The notes: generated from the sequence alone by a model not told the origin. 64,000 bases of DNA from Erwinia aphidicola (GCF_024169515.1 NZ_JAMKCQ010000001.1:1488001-1552000), one strand, 5' to 3'; positions 34,542 to 43,857 are shown, counted from the first letter of the stretch. Numbers and translations are program-made.

Positions 34542-36464
34542 ATGCCAGCTAAAAAACCTGCCAGTCCTGCCAGTAATGAAGCCGTCACTGCTGCCACCAG
34601 CGGAAACAGTCTGAAGGTTTATGACACCAGCGGCAAAGCGATAGAGTTTGGCAAAGTGGTGATGGAACTCACTTCAGCCACCGGCGGCAATAGTGCCGTC
34701 ACCACCTGCCGCACCGTGGCCGACCTGCGCCAGACCGAACCTACCGCCGTCGGTGAGCTCGCGGTGGTTCTGGAGTACAGCGAAAATCATAAAATGGGCG
34801 GCGGGGTGTTTGTTTATGATATCAGCGATACCACCACGCCCGATGATAACGGCGTGAATTTCGTCACGGCCAAAGGGGCGCGCTGGAAGCGTGCACTGAC
34901 CGATCACAACGCCCTGACCGTGGTGGATTTTGGCGCGCTGGCGGACGGTAAAACTGACTGTATCGATGCTGTAAAATATATGTGGGCCTGGTCAAAAAAA
35001 TATAACCCGGAAATCGGCATTAAATTCCCTGCCGGGAAATTTATGATGTCAAAATTCGATATTTCTGACGTCACCCCGGAAACGCCTAAATTCCGCGTAT
35101 CGGGCCAGACCGTGACCTTTGGCTATCTGCCTGCCACCACGCTGCTGTCAGATAGAAAAGATGGCGAGGTGATGTTTAAGGTTAAAGCGCGCTATACCGA
35201 GATCTCCAGCCTGATTATCGACGGCGAAAATAACAAAGCTAAAAATACTAAGGGGTTCTATCAGAATATCGTCGAAGCCGGCCAGTTCGTCCGCGTCTCC
35301 TGCGTGATGTTCTATAACATGGGCGGCAAATCCATCAGCATGCTCGACACGCTCGACTGTAAGATCGACCAGTGGTACGCCCGCGACTGCTATGACTCGG
35401 TGATCCACGCCACCTGGTCTGATAATCCCCAGGGGAAATGGGATCACATCACTGCCATTGAGCTGACCAACTTCAATATTCAGCGCAGTAAAGAAAAACC
35501 GGCGATCGACCTGCAGCGCTCCGGGCAGTCATTTATCTGGAATGGCTGGATTGAGCACTCGGACGATCCGGGCACCATTGCCAACGGCCACTGGACGATT
35601 AACGGGCTGAACATTGAAACCTGTAAAGCGCCGCTGAAGTGCCATTACAGCCGCATTATCAACCTGCAGCACAATGAACAAAATAATAAGGATGCCGAGG
35701 GCAAGGCCTTCACCGCTATGGATTTTTCTCAGAGCGGAGATCGTTGGGAGGCAATATCGCTCTATGAGCAGGGTGATGTGCGTATTGAAAACCACGGCGT
35801 CAGAATTAACGGCTCGCTGAATTATCAGTATCTGACCTCGCCCGACCGGATGTTTAACAGCGGCAACGATGAGAAATGGTTTTATGTCGGCGAGCTGCTG
35901 CTGACGCAAAACTCCTTCCAGGCGCATCTGCGCGTCATCGGCTCTGCCACCTTTACCAAGCAGGATGTCCCGCAGCTTGGCTTCAGTGAAAACACCGCCG
36001 AGGGCGCTGCGGATATCTTTATCCAAAAGGTCACGCGCGGGTTTATCTCCAGCTGGTCCGGTCAGGGAGCCAGCCCGGTGAAGCGGGTGATGTTGCAGGC
36101 GGGCAGCAGCAGCTCGCACACGAAGCTGTATGTGAAGCTGGCCAAGCTCTCTAACGTGGTCGCTCTGTTGGATACCAACGCCAACGACCGCTATACCGGT
36201 GGCGTGCACTTTATGTTTAACAAAGGCTACCGCGCCGCCACCCCGGAGGAGAGCGCCACGCTGGAAGCGGCGCTGACCGACACCAATGTCTATCACCAGC
36301 ACTGGGTGGGTAATAACAGCGTGGGCTTTGGTTTTAATCATGACAACGAGCTGCTGCTGCAGGGCAAGACGCTGGCGAGCACCCAGACGGGTACGGCTAA
36401 TAAGGTGCTGAAGGTCTACGTTAACGGCGTGGCTTACGGCCTTGAGCTGAAACCGTTGATATAG
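34542..36464 (+). CDS. Tailspike-like beta-helix protein 1 (WceF/AmsF-related polysaccharide depolymerase candidate)
   Basis: 640 residues. The N-terminal part resembles phage tailspike pre-helix domains (CRTVADLRQTEPTAVGELAVVLEY, KMGGGVFVYDISDTTTPDDNGVNFV, RWKRAL). The start of the beta-helix is LTVVDFGALADGKTDCIDAVKYMWAW with GIKFPAGKFMMSKFDIS, followed by repetitive short beta stretches (SSLIIDGE; DTLDCKIDQWYARDC; GKWDHITAIELTNFNIQRS). Such folds cut or modify exopolysaccharide; WceF of Pantoea stewartii and AmsF of Erwinia amylovora are the nearest functional parallels known to me. No Sec or Tat signal is seen. The ATG at 34542 is preferred to an upstream TTG. Catalytic residues were not identified. 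Confidence 0.75.
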   Translation: MPAKKPASPASNEAVTAATSGNSLKVYDTSGKAIEFGKVVMELTSATGGNSAVTTCRTVADLRQTEPTAVGELAVVLEYSENHKMGGGVFVYDISDTTTPDDNGVNFVTAKGARWKRALTDHNALTVVDFGALADGKTDCIDAVKYMWAWSKKYNPEIGIKFPAGKFMMSKFDISDVTPETPKFRVSGQTVTFGYLPATTLLSDRKDGEVMFKVKARYTEISSLIIDGENNKAKNTKGFYQNIVEAGQFVRVSCVMFYNMGGKSISMLDTLDCKIDQWYARDCYDSVIHATWSDNPQGKWDHITAIELTNFNIQRSKEKPAIDLQRSGQSFIWNGWIEHSDDPGTIANGHWTINGLNIETCKAPLKCHYSRIINLQHNEQNNKDAEGKAFTAMDFSQSGDRWEAISLYEQGDVRIENHGVRINGSLNYQYLTSPDRMFNSGNDEKWFYVGELLLTQNSFQAHLRVIGSATFTKQDVPQLGFSENTAEGAADIFIQKVTRGFISSWSGQGASPVKRVMLQAGSSSSHTKLYVKLAKLSNVVALLDTNANDRYTGGVHFMFNKGYRAATPEESATLEAALTDTNVYHQHWVGNNSVGFGFNHDNELLLQGKTLASTQTGTANKVLKVYVNGVAYGLELKPLI

Positions 36465-36474
36465 ACGGATAAAT

Positions 36475-36500
36475 CGTAGGGGTCGGGCATGCCCGATCCC
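36475..36500. repeat. Class I palindromic repeat between the tailspike-like genes
   Basis: GTAGGGGTCGGGCATGCCCGATCCC, one mismatch in the right arm. Confidence 0.85.
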
Positions 36501-36544
36501 TTTTCACTCTACTCCAACCCTTCCCGGCAGTCCCTGCTATGAGC

Positions 36545-36744
36545 AGAATCGTACTAAGGTTATTCTGGTAAATATTCCAGCCCCAACAAAAATAATGAAA
36601 CACAACAGTCTCATTTTAAGACATAAGGCAAATATACAGATTTTACCACTGCATTAACCCTGGCCCTGACGTATCGGTGACATTTTCTACGAATATACTT
36701 TAAAGGTTTTTACCTGTTCACCTTCCACTTTGCCGGGGTACCTT
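36545..36744 (+). promoter_or_regulatory. Leader of tailspike-like gene 2
   Basis: Carries the same AGAATCGTACTAAGG, the following TCTGGTAA, the TGGCCCTG and the GAATATACTTTA (36691-36702) blocks as the leader of gene 1, offset by about 2.18 kb. A class I repeat copy lies between the two units. Confidence 0.65.
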
Positions 36745-38553
36745 ATGTCAGAGAATACGACCCGCTCTAACGATACGAATGGCACCATTCCTACCTCTAT
36801 CATCACCTGTAAAACCATGGAAGATCTGCGCACCACTGAGCCCACCGATATGGGCCAGATGGCGATGGTACTGGAGTATAAACAAGGCTATAAAATGGGC
36901 GGCGGGCTGTTTGTTTACGATATGGTTGATACCACCACCCCGCACGATCACGGCGTCAATATTAAGACGCCGAAGGGAAAAATCTGGAAGCGCGTACTCA
37001 CCGATCACAACGAAGTGACCGTAGTCCATTTCGGCGCGCTGGCGGATGGTAAGACCGACTGTAAACAGGCGGTAGAGTGGATGTGGGCTTGGTCGAAGCG
37101 CGTCAACCCGACCCTCGGCATCAAATTCCCAGCCGGCAAGTTTATGCTGTCGAAATTCGATATCTCTGCCGCAGAGGTACCAAAGTTTCGCGTGGCGGGC
37201 GAACACGTAAACTTCGGTTATTACCCCTCCACTGAATTAGTCTCAGATAAAAAAGATGACGTGATGTTTACCGTCAAAGCGCGCTATATGGAAGTCTCCA
37301 GCCTGATTATCGACGGCGAAAGTAAAGACGGCGCACGTAACACCAAAGGCTTCTTTAAAAACATTATTCCCGGCGGCCAGTTTGTGCGCGTCACCAGCGT
37401 GATGTTTTACAACATGGGCGGCCGCTCGCTCGATCTGGTCGACACCCTCGACTGTAAAATCGACCAGTGGTACGCCCGCGACTGTACCGGCACCGTGGTT
37501 TACGGCCACTGGTCCGGGCAGGTGCAGGGCAAATGGGACCATATCACCGCCATTGAGCTGTGCAACTTCAATATCCAGCGCAGCACCGGCCCGAATCCCG
37601 CCATCGATCTGCAGCGTGCCGGGCAGTCGGCAATCTATAACGGCTGGATCGAGCACACCGAATATCCCGGTAATATCTCCTACGGCCAGTGGAGCATCGA
37701 AGCTTTTAACCTGGAGACGTGCCCGAACCCGATGCGCTGCTACCGCGCGCGCATCGTCAATCAGCAGTTCAACGTGCAGGCAGGCAAGGGCTTCGATTTT
37801 GACGATGCCACCGGTATCGAAGAGTGGCCGGAGATGTCCGTTTATGAGCAGGGTCATGTCGACATTGAAAACCACGGAATTAAAATCACCGGCTCGCTAA
37901 ATTACGATTATCTCACCACGCCGGGCACCGAGCGTATGGATAACCGCAGTGACAAGGAGAAGTGGTTCTACGTTGGGGAGCTGTTCTTCTCCCATAACAC
38001 CACCCAGGCACGCATTCGTATTATCGGCTCGGCGTTTTACAGCGCGATGCCTACCACCCAGATTGACGCCACGGAACGCACCGCCGAAGGGGCAGCCGAT
38101 ATCTTCCTGCAAAAAACCGGGGATAAAAGCTACATTGCCACCTGGTCCGGTCAGGGCTCCTGCCCGGTGACGCGCGTGCTGTTACAGCCCGGAACCTCGG
38201 GTGAAAAAACTAAGCTGTTCGTCAAGATTGCGGTGTATACCGGGTTCTGTAGCGCCATTCTGGAGACCAACTCCCTCGACCGCTTCAGCGCCGGGGTACA
38301 CTTTATGTTTGATAAAGCCTATCGTGCCGCAACTGCCGAAGAGATTGCGCTGCTGGATGCCGCACCGGACACGGCGTTCCACCAGCACTGGCAGGGCCGC
38401 CCGGCAGTGGGCTACGGCTTTAATAACGACAATGAGCTGCTGATGCGCGGCAAGGTGCTGAATAATGACCAGTTTAATGCATCGACTAAGCATCTGAAGG
38501 TCTACGTCAACGGCGTGGCTTACGGGCTGGAACTGAAACCTTACAAAGGCTGA
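36745..38553 (+). CDS. Tailspike-like beta-helix protein 2, tandem paralogue
   Basis: 602 residues, clearly homologous to the gene before it over its whole length (for example FVRVxxVMFYNMGG, DTLDCKIDQWYARDC, GIKFPAGKFMxSKFDIS, KVYVNGVAYGLELKP at the end), but lacking about 40 residues of its N-terminus. The start at 36745 (MSENTTRSN) follows GGGG; an in-frame start 5 codons earlier is possible. No signal peptide. Divergence between the two is moderate and spread along the protein, so the pair may recognise different glycans. No phage structural gene is nearby, which argues against a prophage remnant. Confidence 0.75.
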   Translation: MSENTTRSNDTNGTIPTSIITCKTMEDLRTTEPTDMGQMAMVLEYKQGYKMGGGLFVYDMVDTTTPHDHGVNIKTPKGKIWKRVLTDHNEVTVVHFGALADGKTDCKQAVEWMWAWSKRVNPTLGIKFPAGKFMLSKFDISAAEVPKFRVAGEHVNFGYYPSTELVSDKKDDVMFTVKARYMEVSSLIIDGESKDGARNTKGFFKNIIPGGQFVRVTSVMFYNMGGRSLDLVDTLDCKIDQWYARDCTGTVVYGHWSGQVQGKWDHITAIELCNFNIQRSTGPNPAIDLQRAGQSAIYNGWIEHTEYPGNISYGQWSIEAFNLETCPNPMRCYRARIVNQQFNVQAGKGFDFDDATGIEEWPEMSVYEQGHVDIENHGIKITGSLNYDYLTTPGTERMDNRSDKEKWFYVGELFFSHNTTQARIRIIGSAFYSAMPTTQIDATERTAEGAADIFLQKTGDKSYIATWSGQGSCPVTRVLLQPGTSGEKTKLFVKIAVYTGFCSAILETNSLDRFSAGVHFMFDKAYRAATAEEIALLDAAPDTAFHQHWQGRPAVGYGFNNDNELLMRGKVLNNDQFNASTKHLKVYVNGVAYGLELKPYKG

Positions 38554-38559
38554 TGGCCA

Positions 38560-38705
38560 GGGGCGAGGCATGCCTCGCCCCTACCGGTTGAATAAACATC
38601 GTAGGGGTCAGGCATGCCTGACCCGCGGTGACGGTATCAATCCGATGCTACAGCACCTTCGCCACGAAACGCCGGGTGCGTGGGCGAGGCATGCCTCGCC
38701 CCTAC
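38560..38705. repeat. Three class I palindromic repeats
   Basis: GGGGCGAGGCATGCC... (38562-38584), GTAGGGGTCAGGCATG... (38600-38624) and GGGCGAGGCATGCC... (38682-38705). Two arm alleles (CGA and TCA) in one gap. Confidence 0.85.
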
Positions 38706-38742
38706 GGGCTGATGTGCGGGTCGAGTGTAAAAAGGTTGCTCC

Positions 38743-40575
38743 TTACTCCTCGCCGACAAATCCGCCGGTCTGGTGCCGCCACAGGCGCGCATACAGGCCA
38801 CCTTTCGCCAGCAGCTCGCTGTGGCTGCCGATCTCAACAATCCGTCCCTGCTCCAGCACCACCAGCCTGTCCATACGGGCAATGGTCGACAGACGGTGGG
38901 CAATGGCGATCACCGTTTTACCGCCCATCAGCGTTTCCAAGCTCTCCTGAATCGCCGCTTCCACTTCGGAATCCAGCGCCGAGGTAGCCTCATCCATAAT
39001 CAGGATCGGTGCATCCTTCAGCAGCACGCGTGCGATGGCGATACGCTGTCGCTGGCCGCCGGAGAGCTTCACGCCGCGCTCGCCAACGTGCGCGTCCAGC
39101 CCGGTGCGCCCCAGCGAATCCGACAGCAGCGGAATAAATTCGTCGGCTTTCGCCTGATGGATCGCCTGCATCAGCTCCTGCTGGGTCGCATTTGGGCGGC
39201 CGTACAGCAGGTTGTCGCGAATGGAGCGGTGCAGCAGCGAGGTATCCTGGGTGATCATGCCGATCTGCGCGCGCAGGCTCTCCTGGCTGACGTCGGCAAT
39301 ATTCTGGCCGTCAATCACAATGCGCCCGCCGTTGAGGTCATACAGGCGCAGCAGCAGGTTGACCAGCGTCGACTTCCCGGCGCCGGATGGGCCAATCAGA
39401 CCGATTTTCTCACCGGGGCGAATGGTCAGCTGCAGATCATCAATCACCCGGCGCTCGCCGCCGTAGTTAAAGCGGATAGCGTCAAAGTGGATCTCGCCCT
39501 GATTGACCTTGAGCGCCGCGGCGTTGGCTTTATCGCGCACCTTGACCGGCTGCGCGATGGTCGACAGCCCGTCCTGCACCATGCCGATATTCTCGAAGAT
39601 GCCGTTCACCACCCACATAATCCAGCCGGACATATTGACGATGCGGATCACCAGCCCGGTCGCCAGCGCAATCGCCCCGACGCTAAGCAGCGACTGCGTC
39701 CACAGCCACAGCGCCAGCCCGGTGGTACTGACGATCAGCAGGCCGTTCAGCGTGGTGATCACCACGTCCATATTGGTCACCATGCGTCCCTGGCTGCGGG
39801 TTTTCATCGTCTGGTCGTCAATCGCCTCGCGCGCGTGCTGGCGCTCCAGGTCGCTGTGGGCGAACAGCTTTAGCGTGGTGATATTGGTGTAGCCGTCGAC
39901 GATGCAGCCCATCAGGCGCGAGCGCGAATCACTCGACGCCACCGAGCGCGCTTTAACGCGCGGCACAAAATAGCGCAGACACAGAACGTAGCCGATAATC
40001 CAGATAATCAGCGGAATCGTCAGCCGCCAGTCGGCTTCGGCAAACAGCACCAGCGTGGTGACGGCGTAGATCACCACGTGCCACAGAGCATCCACCGCCT
40101 GCACTGCCGAATCGCGCAGCGCGTTACCGGTCTGCATAATGCGCTGGGCGATGCGCCCGGCGAAGTCACTCTGGAAGAAGTTGAGGCTCTGACGCAGCAC
40201 GTAGTTATGATGCTGCCAGCGGATCATACTGGTCATGCCGGGGTTGATGGTCTGGTGTACCAGCAGGTCGTGCAGGCCGATAAACAGCGGGCGGAAGATG
40301 AGGGCCACCACCACCATCCACAGCAGCTCGCCGCCGTGGTCGCTGAAGAAGGTGGCTGCCGGTCCGGCATTGACCAGGTCGATAATGCGGCTGAGGTAGC
40401 GGAACAGCGCCACTTCAATCAGTGACGCCACCAGGCCAATCACCAGCAGCAGCGCGAAGCTTTGCCACACCTGGCGCAGATAAAAGCGATAGAACGCCCA
40501 CAGACTATCCGGCGGCGTGTCGGCGGGGGCATCCCTGAAGATGTCGATCATCCTTTCAAAACGGCGATACAGCAT
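38743..40575 (-). CDS. ABC transporter, fused permease and ATPase (type I exporter)
   Basis: 610-residue half-transporter that should homodimerise in the inner membrane. Residues about 1-330 hold six membrane segments, the last 240 the nucleotide-binding domain: Walker A GPSGAGKST, Q-loop MITQDTSLLHRSI, signature LSGGQRQR, Walker B ILIMDEATSALD, H-loop IAHRLST. This is the architecture of lipid, drug or peptide exporters; it lacks a C39 peptidase domain. No partner gene decides the substrate. The longest start is kept; an internal ATG at 40551 has an AAAGG too close for use. Confidence 0.85.
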   Translation of the reverse strand: MLYRRFERMIDIFRDAPADTPPDSLWAFYRFYLRQVWQSFALLLVIGLVASLIEVALFRYLSRIIDLVNAGPAATFFSDHGGELLWMVVVALIFRPLFIGLHDLLVHQTINPGMTSMIRWQHHNYVLRQSLNFFQSDFAGRIAQRIMQTGNALRDSAVQAVDALWHVVIYAVTTLVLFAEADWRLTIPLIIWIIGYVLCLRYFVPRVKARSVASSDSRSRLMGCIVDGYTNITTLKLFAHSDLERQHAREAIDDQTMKTRSQGRMVTNMDVVITTLNGLLIVSTTGLALWLWTQSLLSVGAIALATGLVIRIVNMSGWIMWVVNGIFENIGMVQDGLSTIAQPVKVRDKANAAALKVNQGEIHFDAIRFNYGGERRVIDDLQLTIRPGEKIGLIGPSGAGKSTLVNLLLRLYDLNGGRIVIDGQNIADVSQESLRAQIGMITQDTSLLHRSIRDNLLYGRPNATQQELMQAIHQAKADEFIPLLSDSLGRTGLDAHVGERGVKLSGGQRQRIAIARVLLKDAPILIMDEATSALDSEVEAAIQESLETLMGGKTVIAIAHRLSTIARMDRLVVLEQGRIVEIGSHSELLAKGGLYARLWRHQTGGFVGEE

Positions 40576-40630
40576 AAAGCAGGCTCACTTATACGGCAGA
40601 AAACCTTCAGCTTAGTGCATTCCTGTGACG

Positions 40631-40773
40631 CGGGTCGACCGGAACAAATGGTCGACCCCTACGATTCGTGGCAACTTCAGCATCAATACGCGCTGACCGG
40701 ACCAAATTGTCGCCCCCTACCGTTCGTGGCAACCTCGCCTTTGTAGGGGCTGACCCTCTTTTTCGGTCAGCCC
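40631..40773. repeat. Three class II palindromic repeats
   Basis: 40631-40662 GGGTCGACC / GGTCGACCC; 40691-40720 GCTGACC / GTCGCCCCC with mismatched arms, a hybrid; 40743-40773 GTAGGGGCTGACC, loop CTCTTTTTC, GGTCAGCCC. The last supplies the TGA stop of the DeoR-family gene. Confidence 0.85.
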
Positions 40774-41543
40774 TCTGTCGACGCCACCACCACTAAACGC
40801 TCGCCGTACTTCGCCCGATGCTTCAGCGCCGGGGAGGCCTCGGTAATAATCATCTCGATATCCGACAGCGGGCAGACGTGCGCCAGTGCGCGATAGCCCA
40901 TTTTGCTGCTGTCGACCAGCACCACGGTCTTTTCCGCCGCCTGGATCATCGCCTTCTTCACCGGGATTTCGACGGTGTTGATATTGGTCACGCCACTGTC
41001 GAAATGCACCCCTTCGGCGCCGAGGAACGCCCAGTCAACGTGCAGGCTGTTGATCTTATCCACCGTCTCCTGGCCGATCAGCGTATAGACGTTGTTCAGC
41101 ATCATGCCGCCGGCGACGTGAATGGTGATGCCCGGGCAGGAACTGAGCGCCACCGCCGTCAGCACATCATTGGTCACTACCGTCAGGTTGCGTTTATCGC
41201 GCAGCGCCAGCGCCAGCTCGTATACGCTGGAGCCATTATCCAGAATCAGCGACTGGCCGTCGCGCACCAGGCTGGCGGCATGGCGGGCTATCGCCACCTT
41301 CGCCGGGTTGTTCATCTGGTGACGCACGCTCCACGGGGTATCGAGATTGCTTTCCGCAACCGCCATCGACGGCAGCAGCCCGCCGTGGGTGCGCATCACC
41401 TGGCCGGTCTTCTCCAGCTGCGCGAGGTCGCGGCGGATGGTGGAGCTGTCAACGCCAAACTGCTCCGACAGCTCGGCGGCGTTCAGATAACCTTTTTCCC
41501 TGATCATCTCAACAATCTGTAATCGTCTTTGTGACGCGCTCAT
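40767..41543 (-). CDS. DeoR/GlpR-family transcriptional repressor
   Basis: 258 residues. The N-terminal helix-turn-helix is RRLQIVEMIREKGYLNAAELSEQFGVDSSTIRRDLAQLEKTGQVMRTHGG. The sugar-phosphate-sensing DeoRC domain follows (ILDNGSSVYELALALRDKRNLTVVTNDVLTAVALS; HVDWAFLGAEGVHFDSGVTN; VLVDSSKMG). Divergent from the SIS/kinase/transporter operon and next to its operators, so it is very likely its repressor, released by a sugar phosphate. Its last codons and TGA stop (GAG GGC TGA) lie inside a class II repeat, meaning the natural C-terminus has been replaced or trimmed. Confidence 0.88.
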   Translation of the reverse strand: MSASQRRLQIVEMIREKGYLNAAELSEQFGVDSSTIRRDLAQLEKTGQVMRTHGGLLPSMAVAESNLDTPWSVRHQMNNPAKVAIARHAASLVRDGQSLILDNGSSVYELALALRDKRNLTVVTNDVLTAVALSSCPGITIHVAGGMMLNNVYTLIGQETVDKINSLHVDWAFLGAEGVHFDSGVTNINTVEIPVKKAMIQAAEKTVVLVDSSKMGYRALAHVCPLSDIEMIITEASPALKHRAKYGERLVVVASTEG

Positions 41544-41565
41544 GTGTCCTTCCCGTTACGATAAT

Positions 41566-41581
41566 TGCACGCTTTCATGCA
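41566..41581. promoter_or_regulatory. Second DeoR-type operator
   Basis: TGCACGCTTTCATGCA, an imperfect copy of the perfect TGCACGAATTCGTGCA 105 bases downstream. It lies close to the regulator's own start, so probably serves autoregulation or looping. Confidence 0.6.
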
Positions 41582-41664
41582 CATACTGTACGAACAATGC
41601 GCAAATGTCAGTATAGCAGACAAATTTACGGCAAAAAAATAAGCAATTGCGCGAAAATTGCACA

Positions 41665-41693
41665 TTGACTGCACGAATTCGTGCAGCTATGTT
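41665..41693 (+). promoter_or_regulatory. Promoter of the SIS/ROK/ABC operon with an operator in the spacer
   Basis: -35 TTGACT (41665-41670), 17-base spacer, -10 TATGTT (41688-41693). The spacer is occupied by a perfect 18-bp palindrome CTGCACGAATTCGTGCAG (41669-41686). A repressor bound there would exclude RNA polymerase. A good GGGGAG precedes the first ATG. Confidence 0.75.
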
Positions 41694-41729
41694 TAATTCA
41701 TCAGCAACATTAACGGGGAGTGAGTATCA

Positions 41730-42752
41730 ATGACCGCAACAGTGCTCAGCGAATACGAAAAAGATATTGAGCAGCAGGTTGATGCGCTGCGCGATCAGCT
41801 GGCCAGCCAGCTGCCTGCGCAGCTCAACAGCCTGGATCTGAATAGCTACGATCGTATCGTTCTGGCGGGCATGGGATCCTCGGATTATGCGCTGATCCCC
41901 GTCGAGCGCGAACTGATCGCGCGCGGTTACCCGGTGTGGCGCATTGACGCCGGGCGGCTGCTGGATATGCCGCAGCTGGTCACCGCCGACAGCCTGCTGT
42001 GGGTAACCTCACAGTCGGGGATGAGCGGTGAAGTGGTGGCGCTGCTGGAGAACGTCAGCGCAGCGAAAACGCTGATTGGCGTGACCAACGATGCCGCCAG
42101 CGCCCTGGCGCAAAAAGCCGATGTGCAGGTGCTGCTGCACAGCGGGCCGGAGGCCACCGTCAGCGCCAAAAGTTATCTCAATACGCTGGTCGCCAGCTAC
42201 CGCGTGCTGTACGCCCTGACCGGGCGCGACGAAAAAGATCTGCTGGCCGCGGTGCAGGCTGTTTTGCCCGCTATCGCCCACATTATCGGCCAGCGTGACG
42301 GGGTGCAGCAGCTGAGTGATGCTCTGCTGAAAGATGACAACCCGCGCGTGGCGATGGTCGGCATCGGTGCCGATGCGGCCACCGCGCTGACCGGCGCGCT
42401 GATCACCAAAGAAGCGTCCAAAGTGGCGGCAGAGGGCTTTATCGGCGGGCAGTTCCGCCACGGCCCGATGGAAACCTCGGGCGCCGGTATGCTGGCCCTG
42501 CTGTTTGGTGACGGCAGCGACAGCACGCTGAATACTCTGGCGGCTGACCTGCGCCAGAACGGCACGCTGGTGACCAGCGTCGGGCCGGTAGCCTATGGCG
42601 ACAGCGTGCATCTGCCCACCCCCGCTGAACCGCTGCCGCGCTTACTCTGTGCAATGCTGTGGGTCCAGCATCTGACCGTCACGCTGGCGCGTGGCAACGG
42701 TCGGGTGCCGGGTGAGTTCCTCTACGGCCAGAAAATAACGGTAAAAATATGA
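41730..42752 (+). CDS. SIS-domain sugar isomerase/deglycase
   Basis: 340 residues with two SIS domains as in the GlmS isomerase half, AgaS and FrlB/FraB. Phosphosugar-binding motifs are AGMGSSDYA, VTSQSGMSGEV and the FRHGPMET loop near residue 250. It should act on a phosphorylated amino- or glycated sugar, isomerising it or removing an amine. First gene of the operon; its stop overlaps the kinase start by 4 bases. The pairing SIS protein plus sugar kinase is that of pathways for fructosamines and amino sugars; the actual substrate is not known. Confidence 0.8.
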   Translation: MTATVLSEYEKDIEQQVDALRDQLASQLPAQLNSLDLNSYDRIVLAGMGSSDYALIPVERELIARGYPVWRIDAGRLLDMPQLVTADSLLWVTSQSGMSGEVVALLENVSAAKTLIGVTNDAASALAQKADVQVLLHSGPEATVSAKSYLNTLVASYRVLYALTGRDEKDLLAAVQAVLPAIAHIIGQRDGVQQLSDALLKDDNPRVAMVGIGADAATALTGALITKEASKVAAEGFIGGQFRHGPMETSGAGMLALLFGDGSDSTLNTLAADLRQNGTLVTSVGPVAYGDSVHLPTPAEPLPRLLCAMLWVQHLTVTLARGNGRVPGEFLYGQKITVKI

Positions 42753-43687
42753 CAACTTCTGACGCGACTTCTCTCAAAGCAGGCATTGATATCGGCGGTA
42801 CCGGTACGCGCATTATTATGCTGGCCGGAAAGCGTGAAATCGCGTCAGAAACCGTACCGACCGCATGGTTCGCCACCCTGCCCGCCTGGCAACGCGCCGG
42901 AGCGCTGGCGGATAAAGTGCGCCAGCTGGTGCCGGCGGGCCAGCGTATAGCCAGCCTCGGCATTGGCGCCAGCGGCCCGGTGAATATGCGTACTGAAGTG
43001 ATTGAAAATCAGGATACGCTGGCCTGCTTCTCCGGCTTTCCGCTGGTGGCCCAGCTGCGCGAGCTGCTCGCGGTTCAGGTCGCCATTGATAACGATGCGG
43101 TAGCGGCGGCGCTCGGCGAGTTTCATCTCGGCGCCGGCCAGGGCAGCGGGCGCATGTTAATGGTGACGCTCGGCACCGGCATTGGCGTGGCGATGCTGGA
43201 GGGCGGAACGCCGTTTCGCAACGTCGACGGCAGCCACCCGGAAGCCGGCCATATCCCGGTATCGGACGATCCGGTCGTCTGCTACTGCGGCCTGCAGGGC
43301 TGCTGGGAAATGCTGGCCTCGCGCGGCTGGCTGCAGCAGGCACTGACGGCGGCACTCCCCGATCTGCGCTGGGACGCCACCCTCAGTGAGCGCATCGCCA
43401 CGCTGTGCGCGGAGAACGCGCGCGTCAGCGGCATTCTGTATCAGTACGGTCAGATTGTGGGCCGCGGGTTAAATACCCTGCTGGCGCTGTACGGCCCGGA
43501 TGTCACGGTGCTCAGCGGCAGCGCAGCCACGCTGTTTCCGCATTTTCAGGGAGGAATGGAGAAAGCGCTGGCGCGCGCCAGTGGTTATGCGGTTAACAAG
43601 CATATTATTCCATCTTCTCTGGGCGATGCGGCGGGCGCGCTCGGGGCGGCGATACTGCCAACACTTAGGGGAACCCGCCAACCATAA
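42749..43687 (+). CDS. ROK-family sugar kinase
   Basis: 312 residues. ATP-binding DIGGTGTRI at the N-terminus, catalytic region IDNDAVAAALGEFHLGAGQGSGRMLMVTLGTGIGVA, and the ROK zinc motif (EAGHIPV... CYCGLQGCWE, near 160-185). It should phosphorylate the imported sugar, producing the substrate of the SIS-domain protein and probably the inducer of the DeoR-family regulator. Coupled to the upstream gene by an ATGA overlap. Confidence 0.85.
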   Translation: MTTSDATSLKAGIDIGGTGTRIIMLAGKREIASETVPTAWFATLPAWQRAGALADKVRQLVPAGQRIASLGIGASGPVNMRTEVIENQDTLACFSGFPLVAQLRELLAVQVAIDNDAVAAALGEFHLGAGQGSGRMLMVTLGTGIGVAMLEGGTPFRNVDGSHPEAGHIPVSDDPVVCYCGLQGCWEMLASRGWLQQALTAALPDLRWDATLSERIATLCAENARVSGILYQYGQIVGRGLNTLLALYGPDVTVLSGSAATLFPHFQGGMEKALARASGYAVNKHIIPSSLGDAAGALGAAILPTLRGTRQP

Positions 43688-43757
43688 TAAGCAAGACCTA
43701 TAAGACACACTGATAATTAAGTATTTTAATTGAGTTATTTACGATAATAATAAATGT

Positions 43758-43784
43758 CTGAGCCGCTGACGTTTTACGGCTCAG
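43758..43784 (+). other. Intercistronic hairpin before the binding-protein gene
   Basis: CTGAGCCG and CGGCTCAG form a perfect 8-bp stem with an 11-base loop inside the 170-base gap between the kinase and binding-protein genes. There is no T-run. It may mark an mRNA processing or stabilising element that allows more binding protein than enzymes to be made. Confidence 0.45.
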
Positions 43785-43857
43785 CCATTTCATTGTTCCA
43801 GGCGAATAAGACCGTATATCTGACGCTTCCTTATCAAGGTTAAATGGAGAGTAAGTA

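Noticed and set aside
34542..38553. Prophage remnant
   Set aside because: Only the tailspike-like genes are present; there are no integrase, capsid, tail-assembly or lysis genes in the flanks, and both copies are intact with their own leaders.
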